A stretch of DNA of 64,000 nucleotides from Sulfuritalea sp. GTDB taxonomy: Bacteria > Pseudomonadota > Gammaproteobacteria > Burkholderiales > Rhodocyclaceae. The translations under genes were made by a program, and so were the position numbers. The stretch's first letter is position 1; each line of letters opens with the position of its first letter. The stretch is from positions 1-64,000 of the forward strand of contig JADJUP010000002.1 of the NCBI GenBank assembly GCA_016716965.1, given 5' to 3'. Positions 29,694-38,000 of the stretch are shown piece after piece. The notes under the pieces were generated by a model. It was not told the DNA's origin and ran no database searches. It worked only from the letters and a program-made list of their open reading frames with translations.

Positions 29694-31233
29694 ATGGCAC
29701 TGCTGCGCGACGCCCTCGATCGAACCCTGCTTGAGCCGCAATGCGCGCAGCGTTGGCATGCCTTGCGCATCGCCTGGCAGGAAACACGCGATCCGGAGCG
29801 CAGAAAGTCGATCGTCGACCTTCTGGCGCAGCAATCCGACGGCGATCCGCGCGCCGACATCCTGCGCCTGACCTTCCTCGCCGGAACGGGCGGCGCCGGG
29901 CGCTTCGAAGACGCTGCGGCGGCCCGTGTACTCGCCGCGCAACCCGTCGATCCGGATCGCCTCGCCGCCTTCATGGCCTATCGCTGGCTGACCGCATTGC
30001 AGACCATCGAACGGCGCCTGGACTTCGTCGCCGACCTGTCCGCCGGACTTCTGCCGGAAATGGCCGAACGTCTCGCAGGGGCAGCAACCCGGCAGTTGCC
30101 ACCCGGCTTCGCGGCACGTGCGCCGGACGACGTACGGCGGGTGGCCGTGGTAGTGCCCTACGTCGGACATCGCTTTCATACCCCCAGCATGATGGCGGTC
30201 GAACAGTGCATCGTGCTGGCGCGCGAAGATATCAAGGTGCAGATCTTTTCCGCGCAGGAGCTGCTGCCGGTGGACGCTGCGCTGTATCGCGGTGATGGAC
30301 GCCGGCTGGTACTGCCCCCGCTGCAACCAAAGTCCTGGGCAGGCATCCTGCCCGCCGGCATCAACATGACGATCAGCGATGCCCGCTACAGCCTGCCCGG
30401 ACGCTGGCAAAACCTGATGCCGGCGCTGACCGCGTTCGACCCGGACGTCGTGCTGCTGGTGGGACTCTACTCGCCGCTGGCCGGCGCACTGCACTCGGTG
30501 CGTCCGGTAGTCGGCATCAGCGTCAATACGGTCGCGCCGATCGCGCCGCTGGATGTCTGGCTGACCGCAGAACCGAACGCCGAACGCGGGGAACCCTGGG
30601 GCGGCACTTTTCCGTCGCCGCGACCTGTGCATCACCCCTTCCGGGTCAAGCGTCCTGCCAAAGGCGAACCGCTTGCGCGCGCCGCGCTGGGCATCGACGA
30701 AAAGGCCGTGGTCTGGATCACCGCGGGCTTCCGGCTCGAACACGAGATCCGCGACGAATGGGCGAGCCGGATGCTGGAACTGGTCTCGCGCTATCCCCAG
30801 GTGGTCTGGCTGCTGGTGGGTGGCGAAGGCAAGCTGCCGCCCGCCCTGGCGCAGGCCGGACGGGGGCCGCGTGCGCGCGCTGGCTACGCGCGATGACCTG
30901 CCCGCCATCCTGCGCTGCAGCGACATCTATGTGAATCCGCCGCGCATGGGCGGCGGATTCAGCGTTGCCGAAGCCATGGCCGAAGGCCTGCCCGTCATAG
31001 CGCTGGCCGGTTCGGACGGCGGCGACAAGCTAGGCGAGATGGCGCTGCCGCACCTCGACGCCTGTACCGAACGCCTCGCCGCCCTGATCGAGAACCCGCG
31101 CCTGCGCAGCGAAATGGGCGCCGATTTGAGGCAGCGCTTCGACAGCCAACTCGACATCGCGGCCTCCGGGCCCGCGCTGCTGGAAGCTTGCCGGCTCGCT
31201 GCCAGACTGGCGCGGGAAAGACTGCGTCCCTGA
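29694..31233 (+). CDS. Glycosyltransferase (GT4-like C-terminus), frameshifted
   Basis: About 513 residues once one extra G is removed from the five-G run at 30862-30866. N-terminal half: helical region and a Rossmann-like domain (DVRRVAVVVPYVGHRF, DPDVVLLVGLYSPLAGALHS). C-terminal half: AVVWITAGFRLE, VVWLLVGGEGKLPPAL, then across the shift RALATRDDLPAILRCSDIYVNPPRMGGGFSVAEAMAEGLPVIA, the nucleotide-sugar site of GT-B enzymes with the donor Glu in FSVAEAMA. Donor and acceptor are unknown. An HMW1C-type role for the nearby TpsA adhesin was considered, but no diagnostic similarity is seen. Confidence 0.75.
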
Positions 31234-31234
31234 A

Positions 31235-31960
31235 TCAGGGCAGGTTCTTGAACTTGGTCGGAATGCCCAACACCAGGGCATCCTCCGGCACGTCCCTGGT
31301 TACCACGGCGCCGGCACCGACGAAGGCGCGGTCGCCAACCACCAGCCGTTCGAGCAGCGTGGCGCCGATCGCGATCGTGACGCTGCCGCCAATGCGCGAG
31401 AGTCCGCCCAGGTTGGCGCCGGGCTGAAGGCGCGAGAACGATCCGATCCGCGTGTCATGACCGATGGTGACGCCACGGTTGACGAAAACATGGTCATCGA
31501 GCCGGGCGCCCGGACCGACCACGCTGTTGGCGCCGATGAACACGCCCTGTCCGATGCTGGCCAGCGGCGAAACATAGGCCGTCGGATGAATCAGCGTGTG
31601 GTAGCGCAAGCCGAAGCGCCGCTCGATTTCCGCCGCCAGGTTGGCGCGCGTCGGCGTGGTCGGACCAAGCAGGTACAGTTCGCCGGCCTGGGGCCGGAAT
31701 CCATCGAGGGTCTCAATTTGCGGTGGTTCACACAGCTCGGCCAACGCCGCGATCCGCGTCGCCAGCGGAATGTCACGCTCGCCTTCGGACTCGGGCAGGT
31801 GCAGCACCACACGGGCAGGCACCAGACCGTTCGCCAGCGCGCAATCGAACAGGTCGGAAACGATGTTGCTGGCGCCGAAAATCACCAGCCGGCGATTGCT
31901 CTCCTGGGCGGGCGGGGGGGGGGGGGGGGGGGGGGGAGGGGGGGAGCCGTGCGCGTTCAT
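31235..31960 (-). CDS. NeuD/PglD-type sugar O/N-acyltransferase with poly-Pro (poly-G DNA) N-terminus
   Basis: 241 residues. After the N-terminal proline run a Rossmann-like PglD-N domain starts (RRLVIFGASNIVSDLFD), followed by left-handed beta-helix hexapeptide repeats (IGQGVFIGANSVVGPGARLDDHVFVNRG, catalytic-type His in TIGHDT) and the closing VVGDRAFVGAGAVVTRDVPE. Expected to acylate a nucleotide sugar for a surface glycan. The ATG overlaps the stop of the dienelactone hydrolase (ATGA), implying translational coupling. Codons 7-17 are 11 prolines from a run of 23 G on the + strand plus flanking G; its true length is uncertain. Confidence 0.8.
   Translation of the reverse strand: MNAHGSPPPPPPPPPPPAQESNRRLVIFGASNIVSDLFDCALANGLVPARVVLHLPESEGERDIPLATRIAALAELCEPPQIETLDGFRPQAGELYLLGPTTPTRANLAAEIERRFGLRYHTLIHPTAYVSPLASIGQGVFIGANSVVGPGARLDDHVFVNRGVTIGHDTRIGSFSRLQPGANLGGLSRIGGSVTIAIGATLLERLVVGDRAFVGAGAVVTRDVPEDALVLGIPTKFKNLP
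31914..31936 (+). repeat. Poly-G tract, 23 bases, in the acyltransferase 5' coding region
   Basis: Uninterrupted G on the + strand (C on the coding strand), flanked by further short G runs (31938-31944). It is either a contingency-type homopolymer or a base-calling artefact like those at 17.3-17.9 and 19.4-19.8 kb. Confidence 0.85.
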
Positions 31961-32856
31961 ACCCCGTGCAGTTGCAGCCAGGCCAACAACCGCTTCCAGC
32001 CGTCTTCCGCCGGCTCCTTGCGATAGGTCGGCCGGTAATCCGCATGGAAGGCATGTGGCGCGCCTTCGTAGACGTGGATCTGCGACTTGCCGCCGGCCTT
32101 GGCGATCGCGTCCTTCATCGACTGTACGTCGTCCAGCGGAATGCCCTGGTCGGCGCTGCCGTAGAGGCCGAGCACCGCTCCCTTCAATTTCGCGGCGATG
32201 TCGAGCGGATACGTCGGCGTGCGATCGTTGACCTCGCCGTCGATGCGGCCGTACCAGGCGACACCGGCCTTCACGGCGGGATTGTGCGCGGCGTAGAGCC
32301 AGGTGTGTCGCCCGCCCCAGCAGAAACCCGTGATCGCCAGCCGCGTCGCGTCGCCGCCGTTCTTGCCGGCCCAGGCCACGCAGGCATCGAGGTCGGCCAT
32401 CACGCCGGCATCGGGAACCTTGGCCACGATGCCCGAAATTATGTCCTGGACGTTGGTCAGCTTGCGTGGATCGCCATAGCGGGCGAACAGTTCCGGTGCG
32501 ATTGCCAGGTAGCCTTGCTTGGCCAGGCGGCGGCAGACGTCGGCGATGTATTCATGCACGCCAAAAATCTCCGACACCACCAGCACGACGGAAAGGCCGG
32601 TCTTGCCGGCCGGCATGGCACGGTAGGCGACCATCTCGCCGTCGGCCACCGGAACCTTGACCTCGCCCGCGACCAGCCCTTCGGTGCCGGTCTTGATCGG
32701 GCTTTGCGCCGCGGTCGGTTGCACCGACAAGGCAAAGCCGGCGCCCAGCGCGGTGACGATGAAGCCGCGCCGGTTCACCTGCGTTGCCGGCAGCAGGCTG
32801 TCGAACTCGGACTGCTCGTTGCTCTTCCTGGCGATCGGTGCTTCCTTCGTTTGCAT
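31957..32856 (-). CDS. Dienelactone-hydrolase-family enzyme with Tat-like signal
   Basis: 299 residues, alpha/beta hydrolase. The N-terminal VNRRGFIVTALGAGFALS resembles a twin-arginine signal set about 27 residues in, so export is likely. The nucleophile is Cys in ITGFCWGGRHTWL, the His is in EGAPHAFHADYR, and an Asp in YGSADQGIPLDD probably completes the triad. The family hydrolyses dienelactones and other esters; the physiological substrate here is unknown. It overlaps the acyltransferase by ATGA and is divergent from the AhpD-like gene (70 bp). Confidence 0.85.
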   Translation of the reverse strand: MQTKEAPIARKSNEQSEFDSLLPATQVNRRGFIVTALGAGFALSVQPTAAQSPIKTGTEGLVAGEVKVPVADGEMVAYRAMPAGKTGLSVVLVVSEIFGVHEYIADVCRRLAKQGYLAIAPELFARYGDPRKLTNVQDIISGIVAKVPDAGVMADLDACVAWAGKNGGDATRLAITGFCWGGRHTWLYAAHNPAVKAGVAWYGRIDGEVNDRTPTYPLDIAAKLKGAVLGLYGSADQGIPLDDVQSMKDAIAKAGGKSQIHVYEGAPHAFHADYRPTYRKEPAEDGWKRLLAWLQLHGV

Positions 32857-32926
32857 CGTGAACTCCTCGTCCGGGTTGGGGAGTCCTAAAATACCCTGAC
32901 ACCAGAACTATTTCAACGAGGACATC

Positions 32927-33355
32927 ATGAGCACACCACCCATCAGCCGTTACCCGGTACCCAAGCTGGAAGACCTGCCCGCGGACATCCGCGCCCGCAT
33001 CCTGGAAGTGCAGGAAAAATCCGGTTTCGTGCCCAACGTCTTTCTCGCCCTGGCGCATCGTCCCGCTGAGTGGCGAGCCTTCTTCGCCTACCACGACGCG
33101 CTGATGTGCAAAGCCGACATCACGCCGCGCCAGAAGGCCATGCTCGATTTCGCGATGAAGGTCGCACTGGATTCTGGCGCCATCGGCGATGCCGACTACG
33201 ACACCCTCCACGGCCACGGCTTCAATGACGAGGACATCTGGGACATCGGCGCCGTCGCCGCGTTCTTCGGCCTAAGCAACCGCATGGCCAACATGACCGC
33301 CATGCGGGCGAACGACGAGTTCTACCTGATGGGGCGCGTGCCGAAGCAGAAGTAG
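32927..33355 (+). CDS. AhpD-like peroxidase-related protein lacking its active-site segment
   Basis: 142 residues against about 190 usual. The start (SRYPVPKLEDLPADIRARILEVQEKSGFVPN) and end (ADITPRQKAMLDFAMKV...EDIWDIGAVAAFFGLSNRMAN) match carboxymuconolactone-decarboxylase/AhpD-type proteins closely, but FFAYHDALM runs directly into KADITPRQ. The roughly 50 residues that normally lie between them carry the E...CxxC..H redox motif; the only Cys left is in LMCKAD. An in-frame deletion, or an assembly collapse, is the likeliest reading. Redox activity is not expected from this form. Monocistronic; no link to neighbours is evident. Confidence 0.75.
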   Translation: MSTPPISRYPVPKLEDLPADIRARILEVQEKSGFVPNVFLALAHRPAEWRAFFAYHDALMCKADITPRQKAMLDFAMKVALDSGAIGDADYDTLHGHGFNDEDIWDIGAVAAFFGLSNRMANMTAMRANDEFYLMGRVPKQK

Positions 33356-33427
33356 CGATTCAACGAGTCGGCGCCCCACTGGGACTTCCTTCGGTCGCCG
33401 GCGACACGGCGTCGGCCCCGCGGAGAA

Positions 33428-34252
33428 TCAGGGACGAACCATCAGCACGTTGCTGCGACTGCTCGCGGTGTTGTACCAGAAGGACAGCTTGGCGTACTGC
33501 TCGAACAGGTCCGGAGGCAGTATGGTCTCGCGCGGTTCGAAACCGACCGTGCGGCGCACCTTGTGCAGGCCGACCAGGCCGAGGCCTTCGTCGTAATCCG
33601 GTGTGTCGAACTGCAGGTTGTCGAAATCGTGCTGGAAGGGTTCCTCGCCGAGGAACTGATAGATCAACGGAATGACATGGGCAGGACGCTGCACCAGCAG
33701 GTCGTAATCGACCACCAGCATGGCGCGGCCCTGCTCACTGTAATAGGCTTCCTTCAACCCGGAATAGGCCAGGCCGACCAGGCGGTTGCGCTGGGCAAGG
33801 GTTTCCGTGCGACTGAACACTGTGCTGCGCTCGGCATCATTGCCAAACAGCGCCGTGTTTTCGTAGGGATTCTTGCGGTAAAGACGCTCGATGCTGTCCA
33901 TCACCCAGGCCACATTGCGTACGCAGGCGATCACGCGGGCTTGCGGGAACAGGTCGAGCAGCGCCGGCAAGCGCGCGGTCCACACCCGGTTGGTATCGAA
34001 CACCACCTGTTTCGCGGCGGGCAGATCGGCGTAATAGGATTCGAAGAGACCGTGCAGCAGGCGCCGCCGCTGCGTGGTGTTCACCTGCGCTGCCCATTCG
34101 CTGCCAACGCTGACCTGCGCGACCAGCGACGAAAAGAACGCGGCAAGCGGACTGCTGACCCCGGCATGGAAGCGCGGATTCTGGCTCAGGATCGCGGACA
34201 GCAGGGTCGAGCCGGAACGAGGCAAGCCCGATATGAAGTGAAAACGCTGCAA
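33428..34252 (-). CDS. Sulfotransferase-family protein
   Basis: 274 residues. RFHFISGLPRSGSTLLSAIL is the 5'-PSB PAPS-binding loop, and RVIACVRNVAWVMDSIERLY the 3'-PB region with the expected Arg and Ser. The end is WYNTASSRSNVLMVRP. No signal peptide. It is the second sulfotransferase in 7 kb, and differs from the one at 27468. Acceptor unknown; downstream of the fecR-tpsA-tpsB operon on the same strand (80 bp after fecR), so read-through from it is possible. Confidence 0.83.
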   Translation of the reverse strand: MQRFHFISGLPRSGSTLLSAILSQNPRFHAGVSSPLAAFFSSLVAQVSVGSEWAAQVNTTQRRRLLHGLFESYYADLPAAKQVVFDTNRVWTARLPALLDLFPQARVIACVRNVAWVMDSIERLYRKNPYENTALFGNDAERSTVFSRTETLAQRNRLVGLAYSGLKEAYYSEQGRAMLVVDYDLLVQRPAHVIPLIYQFLGEEPFQHDFDNLQFDTPDYDEGLGLVGLHKVRRTVGFEPRETILPPDLFEQYAKLSFWYNTASSRSNVLMVRP

Positions 34253-34264
34253 TATTATTGCCCG

Positions 34265-34289
34265 GTAAAGTCGGCGCTGGCGCTACGGC
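34265..34289 (-). repeat. Dispersed 25-bp repeat, strong copy, the only minus-strand one
   Basis: Its complement reads GCCGTAGC, core CAGCGCCGACT (34269-34279), TTAC. It is intergenic, between the FecR-domain gene and the sulfotransferase, reading in the direction of both. Confidence 0.78.
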
Positions 34290-34332
34290 ACCCAGCGTAG
34301 CCGAGGCACGCACTGAGCGCTTCGCGTGCGGG

Positions 34333-35061
34333 TCACATCTTGCATTCGGCGTCGTCGCCCTTGCCAATACCCTTGCCGCTGCCCTTGTTCTGCGCGATTG
34401 AGCTCGGCATGGTGACCTGGATGCCCTGTTGCGGCGGCACCGGCACCGGCGCCGAGTTGGCGCCAGCGGCAAAACCGAACTGGCCGGCGTTGAGCTGTAT
34501 GGTCCCCGCGGCATTGCTCATAGTGATCGCACCATTGGTCACATCGACATGCAGCCCGTTGGGCGGCGGCGTACCTCCCGTGGTTGGAATGCCGCCACAA
34601 TCGTTCTGGCAGAGCAGCGCTCCGAAATTGGTGCCGCGAATGCCGATGGTGGCTGTTTCGGTCTGGAAGCTGACCTTTTGCCGGTTGCGCTTGCCTATCA
34701 ACCCGGTGACAGCACGCAATCCGCCCTTGAACATGCTCAGGACGATGTTGTCGCTCTCCGGCTTGGCGGCATCGTAGGCGTAGTTTTCTATCTTGAGCCG
34801 GGTGCCCGGGCGCATCACCACTTCGCCGCCATCGGCAAATTTGACGCGGGCATAGGTATCGGCTTCGGTGCTGAGCGTATCGCCTTCGGCAATTTCCGAT
34901 TTGACCGCAAGCAGCTTGCTCGAACCGTCTGCACGCTTGGCCGACAAGGTACCGGACAAGTGGGTGATCTGGCCGGCAGCGGCTGCCAGCGCCACCGGAC
35001 TGCAGACTGCGCCTGCCGCGGCCACGACGAATGCCGCGGCGGCGAGCCTCATTCCGCCCAT
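34333..35061 (-). CDS. FecR-domain secreted protein of the TPS operon
   Basis: About 242 residues. A signal peptide (RLAAAAFVVAAAGAVCSPVALA) leads to a FecR domain: GQITHLSGTLSAKRADGS, EGDTLSTEADTYARVKFADGGEVVMRPGTRLKIE, and ATIGIRGTNFGALLC. A Gly/Pro-rich segment and a charged GKGIGKGDDAECKM end follow. Here FecR is a lone periplasmic or surface domain, not an anti-sigma factor, as no TM/cytoplasmic part or sigma gene is present. It starts 5 bp after the tpsA stop; starts at 35061 (MGGMRL) and 35052 (MRL) are both possible. Its job in TpsA secretion or surface anchoring is unknown. Confidence 0.8.
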   Translation of the reverse strand: MGGMRLAAAAFVVAAAGAVCSPVALAAAAGQITHLSGTLSAKRADGSSKLLAVKSEIAEGDTLSTEADTYARVKFADGGEVVMRPGTRLKIENYAYDAAKPESDNIVLSMFKGGLRAVTGLIGKRNRQKVSFQTETATIGIRGTNFGALLCQNDCGGIPTTGGTPPPNGLHVDVTNGAITMSNAAGTIQLNAGQFGFAAGANSAPVPVPPQQGIQVTMPSSIAQNKGSGKGIGKGDDAECKM

Positions 35062-35065
35062 GGAT

Positions 35066-38000
35066 TTACACGCCGCACTGGGCGACTTTTTTCTGTGCTG
35101 GCTTTTCATCTTTCTTTTCATCCTTGGCTTCGTCTGACTTCTTGTCCTTCTTGTCCTTGTCGTCCTCATCCGATTCGTCGCCGAAGGTGTTCTCATCGCC
35201 ACCGGTGGTCTGGTCGCCGTTGGCATTGGGATCGGTAGTGGTTGGACCGCCCTCGGTTGGCGTCCCGCCTTCCGGCGGCTTGCAAAGCAACGGATTGAGC
35301 ACGCAGGGATCGATGATGGTTTTCGCCGCGCCGTACTTGATCAGCGGTTTCGGCGACATGTGCTCCACACCCACGATGCCGCCTTCGGTCCGGTTCGAAA
35401 AGTCGATCGTGATCGTGGTCGGACTGGCAAGGAAATAGCTGCCGTTGAGCAATGACAGCGTCGACCCGGCACCCGCGAGGACAAGATCGATGTCCTTGCC
35501 GGCCTCGAAGTTCGACCCGTTGTCGAGCGTGATGTTGCCGGTGACGAGGCCCGAGACGTTGCCCAGCGTCGCATCTGTTGCATGCAGATAACCTCCTGCA
35601 TCGGCAAACAGGTCGCCGGCCAGGAAGGCTATGCCCGTGTACTGCAGGGAAACGCCATTGCTGGCGGTGATCGACGACGGTGTCGCCGACAGCCCGTCGG
35701 CGGTGACACCGCCCATCAGGTTGATGGTGCCACCGGTCAGCGGCGCGATCAGGGCGACGTTGTTGTCGGCGCTGACATTGCCATTGATGTTGATGGTTCT
35801 TCCGAACAATTCGATGTTGTCGCCGCCGATCGCCGAATCCACGTTGAGGGTGCCTTGCGCGCCGAGTTTCAGGTCGCCGGCATTGATTATTCCGCCGTAC
35901 ATGTTCAAATTGCCGCCCGCGCCGAGCAGCATGCTGCCGGCAGTGGCTGCCAGGCCACCGTAATAGTTCAGCGTGCCGCTGGACGAGAGCGCCTGGTCGC
36001 CTGCATTGGCGCTGGTGAATGTGGTGCCACCGCCGATCGTCAGGTCGCCGGTGTTGTGGAAGGACAGGCTGAACGGACCACCGAGCCCTGCGCCGGGATT
36101 GGTCGCGTTGTCTACCAGCGAAACAAACATCGGCTGCAAGCCATAGTTGATGATCGAAATTCCGCCATAGGTCCCGCTGGCCGTAGCCATCAGGCTAGAT
36201 GCGGCCGCGGTATCGACGCTGATCGCCAAGCCCGAAGCCAGCCCGCCGTTGGTGCTGGTCAGGCTGACCGTATCGCCCGTGAGGTTCAGGACGCCACCGT
36301 TGTTGTCCAGGATCGCGCCACCCGCCGTGATGACGATGTCCCCACCGAACGAGCCGCCGCCACCACCCGCGGCATCGATCACATCGATGCCGACATTCAT
36401 GGCCGGCGCTGCTCCGGCAGTAAGTTGGGCAAAGCCGCCTTCGCCGCCTTGGCCGACCAACCCATTCGGTGCACCGCCAAACCCGAGGCCGCCAAGCCCA
36501 CCCGCGCCGCCCCTGACCTGAATCGAGGAATTCGTCTGCATGATGTTCTGGTTGGCGCCCAATAGCACCGTGCCGCCATCACCACCCTCGCCACCATCCG
36601 CGCCATATCCGGAGTAGGAACCACCGTTGCCGCCGGCGCCGCCGGCACCGCCATTGGCGCGCAGCTGGCCGCCCGCGATGCCTATGGACCCGACGGTTGC
36701 GGTCAGGTTGATAGAGCCACCGTTGCCGCCGTCGCCACCACCCGCGGAGTACGCATAGTGTGACCCGTCATCGTTGGCACCCTTGCCGCCCATGCCGCCA
36801 TTGACATTCAGGATCGAACCGCCATTGACGAATATGTCACCGAGCGCGGCCGTAATATTCATTGATCCGCCGCTTCCGCCCAGCGCGCCGTAATTGCCCC
36901 AGCTCGTGCTGTCGCCACCGACCCCGCCCTGGATATTCAGCGTCGTGCCCGTGAGCGTGATGTCGCCTGCACCCATGGCATTGATGTCGATCGAACCACC
37001 GTTCCCGCCATCCGCGCCGTGACCATAGCCAAAACCGTGGCCGCCCGCGCCGCCATTGGCGGACAACTGGCCGCCGGTCAGCGTAATGGGGCCGTTGGAC
37101 GACGTCAGGGTGATCACGTGGCCGTTGCCAGCATCCCCGCCATATCCGAAGCCGGCATGACCGCCCGCGCCGCCATCGACGCTGATCCATCCACTGGTCA
37201 TGTCGATGCCGCCAAAACCAGTCAGGGCAACGATGCCGCCGAATCCGCCGCTACCGCCGGAGACACCGTAACCGCCGGAATACCCGCCAGCGCCGCCTAT
37301 GGCACTCACCTCCGCATTGCCAAGCTGCAGCGTGCCGGCCGCAGCATTCAGCGTGATGCTGCCGCCATCGCCGCCATTGCCACCGTAGTTGAACGGAGCG
37401 TCGCCGCCAATGCCACCATTGGCGGCAATGACCACGCCACCGGCGGCAATATTCACATCGCCACTATGGGTTTGCAACAAGACGCTTCCACCGTCGCCCG
37501 CATAGCCGCCGTTGGCGCTTCCCAATCCGTCACCACCGTCGCCGCCTGATGCCTTTATCATGCTGCCGGCTGTAACCGTAATGCCGCCGTAGGAGCTCAA
37601 TTGTGCGCTGCCACCCCAGCCGCCGGCGCCATCGCCATAGCCACCGCCACCATGGTCGCCTCCGCGCCCGCCGGAAACGTCGATGCTGCCAACCGTCAGG
37701 CCACCGCTGGCGATGCTGCCGTTTGCCGTCAGTATCACGCTGCCACCACTACCGGCGTAACCGTAGTAGTAGCCGGTGCCACCATTGCCGCCACGGGCGC
37801 TGATCGGGCCATTGACGGTGATCCGGCCGCTGTCGGCGCCGCCCGCACCGACATGCGCGGTCATCATCACGCCGCCGCCATCGCCGCCGGAACCCGCATA
37901 GTCGTTGCCGCCGCCGGTGTTGTTGCCGCCGAGACCGCCGCTAACATTGATGCCTGCGCCGGTAACGGTGATGCCCGCCCCCGGAACGCCGCCGAAGGAA

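Noticed and set aside
29694..31233. HMW1C-type adhesin glycosyltransferase paired with TpsA
   Set aside because: The GT-B motif resembles GT4-type enzymes and is 4 kb from the adhesin operon with unrelated genes between; no GT41 hallmark seen.
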